Shown here piece by piece: positions 28,474 to 36,671 of a DNA stretch of 48,126 nt. The position numbers were made by a program, and so were the translations under genes. Origin of the DNA: Verrucomicrobiota bacterium (GTDB lineage Bacteria > Verrucomicrobiota > Verrucomicrobiia > Limisphaerales > UBA1100). How positions within the stretch are numbered: the stretch's first letter is position 1; the number at the start of each line of letters is the position of its first letter. The stretch is from assembly GCA_030747505.1 (NCBI GenBank), contig JASLKQ010000014.1, forward strand, positions 1 through 48,126. Reading direction: 5' to 3'. Below the pieces are notes generated by a model. It worked only from the letters and a program-made list of their open reading frames with translations. It was not told the DNA's origin and searched no databases.

Positions 28474-29613
28474 TTACTGACCCCTATGGATATAGCTTAG
28501 CGCAATAATGCTGTACGCACTAACCAGTGGCTTTTCATTTTCCCACCAGCGAGAGGAAGCTTCATTAATCCACGAGCCATCTTGACCCTGAAGACCAATC
28601 AGTTTAAGGCCAACCTCCTTGCGCCAGTCGACTTTTTTTCCATTTGGAAGTTCCAGCATATCAGTGCCATAAATTGTGAGGGCCTTGGTCATTAAGAAAT
28701 AATAGTAAAAGAGGCCTTGAGCATCCATCCCTGGGTTTTCTTCGAGAGTGTAATTCGTTGCCAACCACTTGCGGACGGCTGCTACTCGCGGGTCATCCTG
28801 TTTCAGATCAGCGTAGGCATAGCTTAACATTCCAGCATAACTAATACTCCCATAACTCCGAAGGGCTGTCCTTCCCGATTTACTGCCCTTTGCTTCGCCC
28901 GCCTGACTGTTTCCTGGGAAGTATATCATCCCACCTTTGTTCTCGGGATCATCGCTTACCCATGGTTGCTTGTTGTGAGACTTGAGGTTTTGGCAGTTTT
29001 GGATAAAGGAAATGGCAGCTTTCCAGTTTAAATCTGTTTTGGATTCTGGGGAATCCTTTGCCAGATTCTTGCTGTAATAGATGGCCTCAAGGGCCATCAG
29101 GGTATTATTCAAGTCACCATGAGGATAACGATTCCCATAACCAACGCCGCCATCCAGCGGGTGGTCTGTCTTGCCTTTGATGCCTAAATCCCATTGTTGA
29201 CCGATCAAATACTTGCGAGCTTTGATAATTACGGGATTAAACTTTCGGTCACCTGAAGCGAGCATGGCCATCAGACTGAGAGAGGTATTGTAGTTTGCTA
29301 AACCTTTTTCAGGCACATAGATGCTCCCATTGGGCTGGGCATGCTGAAGGATATAGTGATGGCCTTTCTTGATCCAATCGGGTGTTTTTTTAGGCTTTTT
29401 GGGGTTCCCGTAGTAGGCTAAGAGGACTATTGCAGTAACTGCAGGGTGGTCTGGGTTTGTCCAGTAACCTTCAGGGGTTTGAGTTTTTTTAAGTGAATCA
29501 ATCCCGCGGTCAATTGAACGTTGTAACTCGTTCTGGAAGGAAATGTCCGTCTGCCCTAGCCCTGAAAAATGCAACCCAAAAAGGGTTAATACTGCAAAGA
29601 ACTGATTTTTCAT
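28474..29613 (-). CDS. Exported alpha-alpha toroid (prenyltransferase/squalene-cyclase repeat) protein
   Basis: A 379-residue protein with a signal peptide (about 1-20, FFAVLTLFGLHFSGLG). The rest is built of helical repeats of the prenyltransferase/squalene-cyclase toroid type: SIDRGIDSLKKTQTPEGYW near 33, KGHHYILQHAQPNGSIY near 84, ARKYLIGQQWD near 132, GGVGYGNRYPHGDLNNTLMAL near 155, and LKLIGLQGQDGSWINEASSRW near 333. The DxDD motif of squalene-hopene cyclases is absent, so terpene cyclisation is unlikely. Similar exported toroid proteins occur in planctomycetes and verrucomicrobia without known function. It is the last of three minus-strand exported proteins, 23 bases after the MORN-like gene. 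Confidence 0.82.
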   Translation of the reverse strand: MKNQFFAVLTLFGLHFSGLGQTDISFQNELQRSIDRGIDSLKKTQTPEGYWTNPDHPAVTAIVLLAYYGNPKKPKKTPDWIKKGHHYILQHAQPNGSIYVPEKGLANYNTSLSLMAMLASGDRKFNPVIIKARKYLIGQQWDLGIKGKTDHPLDGGVGYGNRYPHGDLNNTLMALEAIYYSKNLAKDSPESKTDLNWKAAISFIQNCQNLKSHNKQPWVSDDPENKGGMIYFPGNSQAGEAKGSKSGRTALRSYGSISYAGMLSYAYADLKQDDPRVAAVRKWLATNYTLEENPGMDAQGLFYYYFLMTKALTIYGTDMLELPNGKKVDWRKEVGLKLIGLQGQDGSWINEASSRWWENEKPLVSAYSIIALSYIHRGQ

Positions 29614-29636
29614 AAAATTACTTTAATCAAATGCGA

Positions 29637-30035
29637 TTATTCTAATTCCCCGCCGTCTATATCCCACTGCCTCATCGAAACAACTTTTCTATTTTCATAT
29701 ATGAGTTCGATGCGTTTATTGCCGTTAGAGTAGTAACTGGTTTCAACGCCAACCTGAACTCCATTCTTGTATTCTCTGACAGAGGCCATTACCGGTTTAT
29801 TCCCTCCCTTGGCCTTGTAGTAGCCGGTTACATATCCCGAATAAGGGTTCTTTTCTCCACGCTTATACCAAAGGCCTTCTTCGTTAAGGCCAATCAAGTC
29901 CCCGTCTTTGTTGCGTCGCTCCATCTCCATTAACTTTGCAGTTGGAGGGTTATTTGCTTGCCCTTCGGGGCTCGGCCTCTGGGTTGCGCAGGCTGCAAGC
30001 AGAACACTCAGGCACGAAACTGCAGTTATCTTCAT
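29637..30035 (-). CDS. Small lipoprotein with MORN/YwqK-like repeats
   Basis: A 132-residue lipoprotein. The ATG at 30035 is preferred over one 33 bases upstream because it gives a clean signal MKITAVSCLSVLLAACATQ with the lipobox LAAC. The mature part has short strand repeats of the MORN/YwqK type: LNEEGLWYKRGEKNPYSGYV, VREYKNGVQVGVETSYYSNG and KRIELIYENRKVVSMRQWD. Such repeats form beta-hairpin surfaces and often sit in envelope proteins; the YwqK antitoxin label in databases does not prove that role. Neighbours are two other exported proteins on the same strand. Function unknown. Confidence 0.75.
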   Translation of the reverse strand: MKITAVSCLSVLLAACATQRPSPEGQANNPPTAKLMEMERRNKDGDLIGLNEEGLWYKRGEKNPYSGYVTGYYKAKGGNKPVMASVREYKNGVQVGVETSYYSNGNKRIELIYENRKVVSMRQWDIDGGELE

Positions 30036-30077
30036 TGCGTACTTGGGTGCTGGCCTAAGAATTATCATAGCATTGAG

Positions 30078-30776
30078 TTAATTTATATTTTCTGCCACCC
30101 TGATAACTAGGGTTCCGTTACTGTCAAGAGGAGGTAGTCCTTTGCGCTGAGGGCGCCACACGTCATCGTCTCCTCGGCCAGCTCTTGGGTTGTTGAATTG
30201 CGCCGAGTTGTCGGTGATTAATGAGACAATTGACCCGTCGCGTTGAGCCAGAAAAGAACCATCAAACATCCTCGAACCATTAAATATGAATGGACCTTCT
30301 TTCACAGGTTTTTTGTCTACTCGAGTAACGAATCTTTCCAGTCGGGATTTCATTTCTTTTTTGCCAGCCATCCAACGTAGCTCCATTTCAACCGATTCAC
30401 CAGGGATAGTCTTTTGCTCGTCTTCAGGGATTAATTTCCCGCCGCTTCCCTTGCAGTTTATAAGCAGCATTGCCACCTGAAGGTGAAACGGTTCTGCGCT
30501 TGTCACCAGAAGGCTCTCGTGAGTTTTCCCCTTACCCGTAACAACAAGGTATTCCATCGGGCCTTCGTTCATGTTCACTACAACGGGAAGGGAAATCTCT
30601 TTCCTTTTCTTGTTCAGGAGCACTGTGCCGACTTGGAGAACTTCACCGCTTATCTCTTTAATGCTGGGCTTATTAGGTGGCTCAACCTTAAAAGGGTCAT
30701 TGTTTTGCTGGCTCGAGCCATTAACAACAATAAGGAGTGAGAGGAATATTTCTTTCACTGCGCGGAGACCATTCAT
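30078..30776 (-). CDS. Exported YdjY-domain protein
   Basis: A 232-residue secreted protein. The start at 30776 gives a signal peptide (AVKEIFLSLLIVVNGSSQQ); an upstream ATG would add 9 residues without hydrophobicity. The mature part matches the YdjY family by eye: EISLPVVVNMNEGPMEYLVV near 60, KGKTHESLLVTSAEPFHLQV near 85, and the C-terminal GSRMFDGSFLAQRDGSIVSLI followed by NNPRAGRGDDDVW. The family is common in PVC genomes; its function is unknown and the occasional ferredoxin-like label is not supported here because there is no cysteine cluster. It is first of a three-gene exported cluster and is divergent from glgP. Confidence 0.75.
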   Translation of the reverse strand: MNGLRAVKEIFLSLLIVVNGSSQQNNDPFKVEPPNKPSIKEISGEVLQVGTVLLNKKRKEISLPVVVNMNEGPMEYLVVTGKGKTHESLLVTSAEPFHLQVAMLLINCKGSGGKLIPEDEQKTIPGESVEMELRWMAGKKEMKSRLERFVTRVDKKPVKEGPFIFNGSRMFDGSFLAQRDGSIVSLITDNSAQFNNPRAGRGDDDVWRPQRKGLPPLDSNGTLVIRVAENIN

Positions 30777-30845
30777 ACACAACTTATCTACACTGCGCCA
30801 CAAAATTCCGCTGGTTTTTGGCCTCGCAAAACCTCAGATTCCCGA

Positions 30846-32954
30846 ATGGACATTTCTGAAACGATTACCGCCCTTAATTCCCTCGCCCGGAATATATGGT
30901 GGACCTGGAATCAGGATGCTAGGGGTATTTTTGAAGAACTCTCTCCCAGGACATGGTTAAACGTATATCACAATCCGGTAGCCATCTTGAGAGAAGTATC
31001 CAAAACCGAATTAAAAACACGTCTACTGGAGCCCGAGTATGCCAAGAGGGTAAAAGTGGTACTAGACGAATTCCAAGAATACATCGGTCGTAACGATACG
31101 TGGGCAAACCGTGAAGCTTCCGGTCTAGAGGAAAAATCAATTGCATATTTTTCGGCGGAATTTGGCCTTCATGAGACTTTGCCTATTGCAGCGGGGGGGC
31201 TTGGTGTTCTTGCCGGAGACCACATCAAAAGTGCGAGCGACTTGGGTCTTAACTTTTGTGGGATTACTCTTTTTTACAGAGAAGGATATTTCCAACAAAC
31301 AATTAATCAGGAAAACTGGCAAACTGAATACTACAACCAGCTCAATCCTAAAAACCTTCCTATGGACCCGGTTTTAAATGAGCAGGGAGAACCTCTGATC
31401 TGCACAGTTGATATTGCAACCGACACCGTTAGCTTTCGATCGTGGAGAATTAACGTTGGGCGCTGCGCACTATATCTCGTGGACACCAATCTCCCTGAAA
31501 ACCCATCTCATTATCGCGATTTAACCTTACACGTATATGGTGGCGACAGCACGACGAGGATACAGCAGGAAATATTACTTGGAGTTGGCGGAGTAAAGCT
31601 TTTAAGAGCACTGGGGCGGAATCCGGACGTTTTTCATATGAATGAAGGACACGCTGCTTTTCTCGCCCTGGAATTGATCCGGGAAAAAATGGCTGCCGGC
31701 AGTTCCTTTAAAGAGTCACTGACGGCTACTCGCAAAAAATGCATATTCACAACTCATACCCCTGTGTCTGCCGGCCATGACCGGTTTCACCCGGAGCTTG
31801 TAGGTTATGCTTTGAATCGATACGAGAAGCATCTCGGCCTTACGCATGAAGATCTAATGGCTCTTGGCCGGATAGTCCCCGAGGAGGACAGCGAAGATTT
31901 TTGCATGACTGTTTTAGCCTTGAACACCAGTCGAGCGGCCAATGGGGTTAGTGAGCTACACGGGGTAGTGAGCCGAGAAATGTGGCAATGCAAATATAAT
32001 ACTCCAGTGAATGAAGTGCCAATAGGTCATATAACTAACGGCATTCACCTTCTTGGATGGATGAGCCCTCCGGCAAGAGATTTCTGGCAGCAGCGGCTAA
32101 AGAATAGTGACGAATTTTATGAGCAAATAAACAGTCAGGAATTCTGGTCTAAAATTGATAATCCTGAATTTATTTCCGATGAGGAACTGTGGGCTTTAAG
32201 GTATCGTCTTCGACGTGAACTGATAGACTTTGCACGCGGACGCCTGATTGATGCCCCAAGAACAAGAGAGGGGGATTTCATTAATTATGACCGCCTTCTT
32301 AAGGCGGACGCGCTCACCATCGGCTTTGCACGACGTTTTGCTACCTACAAACGGGCTCCTCTTGTTTTTGATCAATTGGATAAGCTTGTGAAACTTTCCA
32401 AGGACATTGATCGGCCAGTTCAGTTTATATTTGCAGGGAAAGCTCACCCCGCAGACGATGAAGGAAAACGTTTCATACAAAAAATCGTCCACCTGTCAAA
32501 GCAAACGGAAATAGCGGGCCATCTAGTATTTATTGAAAACTATGATATACAGATTGGGCGTATGTTGGTTGGAGGATGCGACGTCTGGCTCAATAACCCT
32601 AGAAGACCTTTGGAGGCTAGTGGTACGAGCGGGATGAAAATCGCCGCACATGGAGGGCTCAACTGCAGCATCATGGATGGCTGGTGGCGAGAAGCTTTTG
32701 ACGGCAAAAACGGATTCGCCATAGGGGGAGACGAGCACCCTGATAACGTTGAAGAGCAAGATCGGATTGATAGCGAAAACCTATACAGGGTTCTGTCAGA
32801 GGAAGTGATCCCAACTTTCTATAATCGGGACTCGGACGGAATCCCAAGGGCTTGGATTAAGAAAATGCGCCACGCAATGGCAACAATAACCCCTCAGTAC
32901 AACACCTGGAGAATGGTTCAGGAATATTCACAAAAATATTATCTGGGGGAATAG
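30846..32954 (+). CDS. glgP: Alpha-glucan phosphorylase
   Basis: A PLP-dependent phosphorylase that releases glucose 1-phosphate from glycogen or maltodextrin. At 702 residues it belongs to the shorter bacterial alpha-glucan phosphorylase type with an N-terminal DUF3417 domain (LARNIWWTWNQDARGIFEEL near 13). AEFGLHETLPIAAGGLGVLAGDH near 100 is the substrate-site glycine region, FHMNEGHAAFLALE near 263 is conserved, and the PLP lysine is in GTSGMKIAAHGGLN (Lys598). No ribosome-binding site is visible. The stop is 1 base before rlmN, which is unrelated in function but probably co-transcribed. No other glycogen genes are in the window. Confidence 0.92.
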   Translation: MDISETITALNSLARNIWWTWNQDARGIFEELSPRTWLNVYHNPVAILREVSKTELKTRLLEPEYAKRVKVVLDEFQEYIGRNDTWANREASGLEEKSIAYFSAEFGLHETLPIAAGGLGVLAGDHIKSASDLGLNFCGITLFYREGYFQQTINQENWQTEYYNQLNPKNLPMDPVLNEQGEPLICTVDIATDTVSFRSWRINVGRCALYLVDTNLPENPSHYRDLTLHVYGGDSTTRIQQEILLGVGGVKLLRALGRNPDVFHMNEGHAAFLALELIREKMAAGSSFKESLTATRKKCIFTTHTPVSAGHDRFHPELVGYALNRYEKHLGLTHEDLMALGRIVPEEDSEDFCMTVLALNTSRAANGVSELHGVVSREMWQCKYNTPVNEVPIGHITNGIHLLGWMSPPARDFWQQRLKNSDEFYEQINSQEFWSKIDNPEFISDEELWALRYRLRRELIDFARGRLIDAPRTREGDFINYDRLLKADALTIGFARRFATYKRAPLVFDQLDKLVKLSKDIDRPVQFIFAGKAHPADDEGKRFIQKIVHLSKQTEIAGHLVFIENYDIQIGRMLVGGCDVWLNNPRRPLEASGTSGMKIAAHGGLNCSIMDGWWREAFDGKNGFAIGGDEHPDNVEEQDRIDSENLYRVLSEEVIPTFYNRDSDGIPRAWIKKMRHAMATITPQYNTWRMVQEYSQKYYLGE

Positions 32955-32955
32955 T

Positions 32956-34038
32956 GTGCGTCGTCCTGTTTCAACAATCTCTCAGGAATTGCTGCAGGAC
33001 TGGCTGTGCACAGTCGGGGAGCCAAGTTATCGATCGCAACAGATATCACAATGGACTCACCAGGGCCGGGCAAAAGGGTGGGGTGAGATGTCTAATATAC
33101 CCTCAAAGCTTCAGGAGCGACTGGCTCTTGATTTTGATTTTAGCACTGTAATTTTAGCGCGAAAACAAGGCGTCGAGGGCGCAACGCAAAAATTTCTCTG
33201 GAGATTAAGAGATGGCCAGTTCATTGAGAGCGTGCTTATCCCGGCAAGCGCATCGCTTTATGGAGAAACCAGCGATAGATTTACACTTTGTGTCTCAACA
33301 CAAGTAGGATGCGCGTATGGCTGTAATTTCTGCGCTAGCGGACTGGATGGCTTTAAGCGAAATCTGGAGCCTGCAGAAATCGTGGATCAAGTGCTCTCTG
33401 TGAAACGAATGCAACAAGGTGATGGGGGCCGCGTAATAACAAATCTCGTGATCATGGGAATGGGCGAGCCTTTGGCTAATTACCCCAACCTCATGCATGC
33501 ACTAAATTTCCTTAATGCTAAATGGGGTACGAATATTGGCGCACGTAAGATTACCATTTCCACCAGCGGCCTTGCTCCGCAAATCCGGAAACTCGCCAAG
33601 GAGCCCCAGCAATATCGACTAGCCATTAGCCTGCACGGTGCCACTGATGGGGTTCGCGAGCAAATTATGCCCATCAACAAGAAGTATCCATTGAGTCAGC
33701 TGATTAATGCAGTCGAAGAGTATCAATCATTAAAGAATGGCATGGTGACTCTGGAGTATATTTTAATAGCTGATCTTAATGACAGCCCTGACCAGGCGCT
33801 TGCCTTGGCTGGTATTGCCAAGCGTCTGCGGGCAAAGGTAAATTTAATTCCCTATAATGAAGTCGATGAGTTTAAGTGGAAGCGTCCGACGCAAAATGCC
33901 CAAGATGCATTTATTCAAGGTTTAGATAAATCTGGCGTGCTAACGACTCTCCGCCGTGAAAAAGGCCATGATATTGATGCCGCGTGTGGACAGTTAAGAT
34001 TACGCAACGAAAAGGAATTGGATGCACAGAGAAGTTGA
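32956..34038 (+). CDS. rlmN: Dual-specificity 23S rRNA/tRNA C2-adenine methyltransferase RlmN
   Basis: RlmN is a radical-SAM enzyme that methylates C2 of A2503 in 23S rRNA and A37 in some tRNAs. The GTG at 32956, 1 base after glgP, is taken as start. The 360-residue chain has the iron-sulfur motif CAYGCNFC (Cys119, Cys123, Cys126), and the two cysteines of the ping-pong mechanism are in place: Cys112, seven residues before the cluster as in E. coli, and Cys344 in DAACGQLRL. GMGEPLANY near 170 binds S-adenosylmethionine. GGGGGA-like purines inside the end of glgP may help initiation. All active residues are present. Confidence 0.95.
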   Translation: MRRPVSTISQELLQDWLCTVGEPSYRSQQISQWTHQGRAKGWGEMSNIPSKLQERLALDFDFSTVILARKQGVEGATQKFLWRLRDGQFIESVLIPASASLYGETSDRFTLCVSTQVGCAYGCNFCASGLDGFKRNLEPAEIVDQVLSVKRMQQGDGGRVITNLVIMGMGEPLANYPNLMHALNFLNAKWGTNIGARKITISTSGLAPQIRKLAKEPQQYRLAISLHGATDGVREQIMPINKKYPLSQLINAVEEYQSLKNGMVTLEYILIADLNDSPDQALALAGIAKRLRAKVNLIPYNEVDEFKWKRPTQNAQDAFIQGLDKSGVLTTLRREKGHDIDAACGQLRLRNEKELDAQRS

Positions 34039-34053
34039 ACTACAAATCACAAC

Positions 34054-34665
34054 ATGATTGCTCTGGTTGATTATGGTGCCGGCAATGTCCGCAGTGTCCA
34101 AAAGGCTCTCATTGCAGCCGGAGGTGATGTTCGATTGGTAAGCACCCCTGACAAAGTGACACAGGCCGATGCCGTTGTGCTTCCAGGGGTCGGTGCATTT
34201 GATGACTGCATTAACGCCATGCAACGCCAGGAGCTTGTTGAGTCGATTCGTGAGTTCATAACTTCTGGAAAGCCGTTCCTCGGTATTTGCGTTGGTTATC
34301 AGGCGCTCTTTGAAAAAAGTGATGAGTTCAACTCCTGCGCATTAGGGATGGGTGTTTTTGAGGGGAGGGTAATTCGGTTTAGTGGTGAAGAAATCAAAAT
34401 CCCACAAATCGGCTGGAATCAGGTAGACATCCAAAAATCTGATTGCCCAATATTTGATGAAATTGATTCAGGCAGTTATTTCTATTTTGTGCATAGTTAT
34501 TTCCCGGAACCAAGAGACTCGTCTATTATCGCATCACGTACAACTTATGGGGTTGAGTTTTGCTCCGCTGTCTGGAATGGAAACGTTTTCGCGACTCAAT
34601 TCCACCCGGAAAAAAGCCAAAAAGCAGGTATAAAACTGCTGGTTAATTTCGTTGGTCTAATATAG
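34054..34665 (+). CDS. hisH: Imidazole glycerol phosphate synthase glutaminase subunit
   Basis: HisH is the class I glutamine amidotransferase that feeds ammonia to HisF in histidine synthesis. The 203-residue protein begins [19 protein letters not shown], has [11 protein letters not shown] near 46, and the nucleophile in GICVGYQ (Cys79), where most homologues read GICLGMQ. The histidine-glutamate pair is in FHPEKSQ near 187. It lies 15 bases after rlmN without its partner hisF or hisA nearby, so the histidine genes are dispersed in this genome. The start has no ribosome-binding site. Confidence 0.94.
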   Translation: MIALVDYGAGNVRSVQKALIAAGGDVRLVSTPDKVTQADAVVLPGVGAFDDCINAMQRQELVESIREFITSGKPFLGICVGYQALFEKSDEFNSCALGMGVFEGRVIRFSGEEIKIPQIGWNQVDIQKSDCPIFDEIDSGSYFYFVHSYFPEPRDSSIIASRTTYGVEFCSAVWNGNVFATQFHPEKSQKAGIKLLVNFVGLI

Positions 34666-34720
34666 CCATCCAGACACTTGCTCTTCTCCGTTCCTATTGA
34701 TAGAATTTGAACTGAACATT

Positions 34721-35335
34721 ATGGCTTACGAACTACCTGATTTACCGTACCCGCATAACGCTCTGGAGCCTCATATCGACGCCCAAACCATGGAAATACA
34801 CCATGGCAAACATCACGCAACATACATTGCCAAGCTAAATGCTGCTCTTGAAGGGCATGACGATTTAATGGGTAAGAGCATTGAAGAACTGGTTAGCAAT
34901 CTCGACTCCATCCCAGAAGGCGTCAGGGGCGCGGTGCGCAACAACGGCGGCGGCCACGCAAACCACTCGCTCTTTTGGTCTATCATGAATCCAGGAGGGG
35001 GAGGGGAGCCCTCCGGGGCCTTGGCCGAGGCCATCGAATCCGAACTGGGTGGTTTTGATGCATTCAAGGACTCTTTTGAGGCAGCCGGAGCGACACGCTT
35101 CGGGAGTGGGTGGGCATGGCTTTGCGTGAAAAGTGACGGCAGCCTGTGTGTTTGCAGCACCCCTAACCAGGACACTCCCCTTATGGAGGGTCGGACACCT
35201 ATTCTGGGTTGTGATGTGTGGGAGCACGCCTATTACCTCAAGTACCAGAACCGCCGACCAGACTACCTAAAGGCATTTTGGAGCGTGGTTGACTGGGATG
35301 CAGTTGGGGCTAATTACGAGACAGCCAAAGGTTAG
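34721..35335 (+). CDS. Superoxide dismutase, Mn/Fe family
   Basis: A 204-residue cytoplasmic Mn/Fe superoxide dismutase that converts superoxide to oxygen and hydrogen peroxide. The ATG at 34721 gives the canonical [20 protein letters not shown]; an upstream start adds eight residues and is less likely. Metal ligands are in the conserved places: His near 27, His in [13 protein letters not shown] near 81, and Asp and His in [11 protein letters not shown] near 165. The outer-sphere Gln in NQDTPLM favours manganese, though iron or cambialistic use cannot be excluded. No signal peptide is present. It follows hisH by 55 bases and converges on the amidohydrolase genes. Confidence 0.93.
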   Translation: MAYELPDLPYPHNALEPHIDAQTMEIHHGKHHATYIAKLNAALEGHDDLMGKSIEELVSNLDSIPEGVRGAVRNNGGGHANHSLFWSIMNPGGGGEPSGALAEAIESELGGFDAFKDSFEAAGATRFGSGWAWLCVKSDGSLCVCSTPNQDTPLMEGRTPILGCDVWEHAYYLKYQNRRPDYLKAFWSVVDWDAVGANYETAKG

Positions 35336-35369
35336 GCCCACTCAAAAGCTCATGCCTTAGAGGGTTGTA

Positions 35370-36671
35370 TTATTCTGCGCCTTTAACCGCTGCTGGCTTC
35401 GGGCGCTTACGGTACTTGTCGTAAAGCCTTGTATGACGACTCTTAAGGGCGACTTCTTTGCCTTCGATCCACATATGCTTTACATTCGTTCGTATATCAA
35501 AAATGTCTCCATCTACTGCTATAAAAGTTGCCTCCTTACCTGGAGTTAGTGATCCAAGCATTCCGTCAACCTCGAGGGTTTGCGCCGGATTCAGGGTAAT
35601 GCTTCTCAATGCAGCTTCTCTGGGAAGGCCATAGGCCATGGAGCGAGCAGCCGCATACACTATATTTCGTATTTCAGTCGCCCCCCAGCTTCCCATGCGA
35701 ACACTGTGTGAAATCTTCACGCCTGCCTTATTAAGGACGCCAGCTGCTTTGAAATTTACATCGTGCGCATCTGTATCTCTCTGCGGCAGGCGAAAGACAT
35801 TATCTAAGACCACCGGCACCTTTGATTTAGCCAGTTGATCAGCCACACGCCAGGCATCCAGGCCGGATGCAATGATGATCTTGTATCCTCTTTTGTTGGC
35901 CCATTTTATTGCACTAGTGATTTGACGTTCATAATTTGCGTGAATCATTATGGGTTGTTTTTCATTGATTGCAGGCAGCATTGCCTCCCACGCAGGTACA
36001 ATACGTAAATTCTTATCAGCCTTCCGGGCCTTGGCGTAAGCTTCAGCCTCGTCGAAAAAGCGGTCAATTTCCCTCAGTTTTTCCTCTCTTTTCCGGCTCT
36101 GTTCCTTTGGTGATTTGTATTTTTCCGGATCGCGCAACGATTCCTTAGGCCTGGTATTTATGGACAATGTTGGCCACCAAATATGAAGGGCAGCGCGGGG
36201 CTTCACAGTCATATCCTCCACCCCCCAGCCTGCTGTTCTAATCAATCCGGAGGTGCCATTAACGACTCCGCCCATTGGGGCAACCAGAACATGGGTAAAC
36301 CCATTAGCACGGGCCACAGGGATCAATTCAGAGTCTGGATTAACCGAAATCCATGCCTCCACATCTGGGGTAAAGTCGCCCACCTCAGTGGTATCTTGCG
36401 TTGCGCGCACGGCATTAATTTCAGTTAAACCCAGAGAAGTGGCCGGAGCAATTAGTCCCGGGTAAAGATGAAGCTTCCCAAGATCCCTTTTCACCGTCCC
36501 GGACGGGGGGTTGATTTCCGTGCCAACTTTTATGATTCGACCATCCCTCACCAGCATTTGACCATTCCTAATGCTGGGCTGATCCGCTGTGTGGATCATG
36601 GCACATTCATAAAGAATGAGTTCTCCCTGAGCCGCCAAAGTAATCCCGACTAATAACAACAATTCTTTCAT
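35370..36671 (-). CDS. Exported amidohydrolase-like protein lacking the HxH metal motif
   Basis: A 433-residue secreted protein of the amidohydrolase fold. The ATG at 36671 overlaps the previous stop as ATGA and is preceded by AAAGGA, supporting this start; an upstream in-frame start is not needed. The N-terminal signal is KELLLLVGITLAAQGELIL. The beta-sandwich parts typical of the family are clear at both ends: IRNGQMLVRDGRIIKVG near 42 and TPGKEATFIAVDGDIFDIRT near 388. However, where active members have PGLIDxHxH this one reads PGLIAPATSLGL, and no later HxH replaces it. It is probably not a standard binuclear hydrolase; a binding or partner role is possible. Confidence 0.83.
   Translation of the reverse strand: MKELLLLVGITLAAQGELILYECAMIHTADQPSIRNGQMLVRDGRIIKVGTEINPPSGTVKRDLGKLHLYPGLIAPATSLGLTEINAVRATQDTTEVGDFTPDVEAWISVNPDSELIPVARANGFTHVLVAPMGGVVNGTSGLIRTAGWGVEDMTVKPRAALHIWWPTLSINTRPKESLRDPEKYKSPKEQSRKREEKLREIDRFFDEAEAYAKARKADKNLRIVPAWEAMLPAINEKQPIMIHANYERQITSAIKWANKRGYKIIIASGLDAWRVADQLAKSKVPVVLDNVFRLPQRDTDAHDVNFKAAGVLNKAGVKISHSVRMGSWGATEIRNIVYAAARSMAYGLPREAALRSITLNPAQTLEVDGMLGSLTPGKEATFIAVDGDIFDIRTNVKHMWIEGKEVALKSRHTRLYDKYRKRPKPAAVKGAE

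Noticed and set aside
29637-30035. YwqK-type antitoxin
   Set aside because: The repeats resemble that family, but the protein has a lipoprotein signal and no toxin gene next to it, so an antitoxin role is unsupported.
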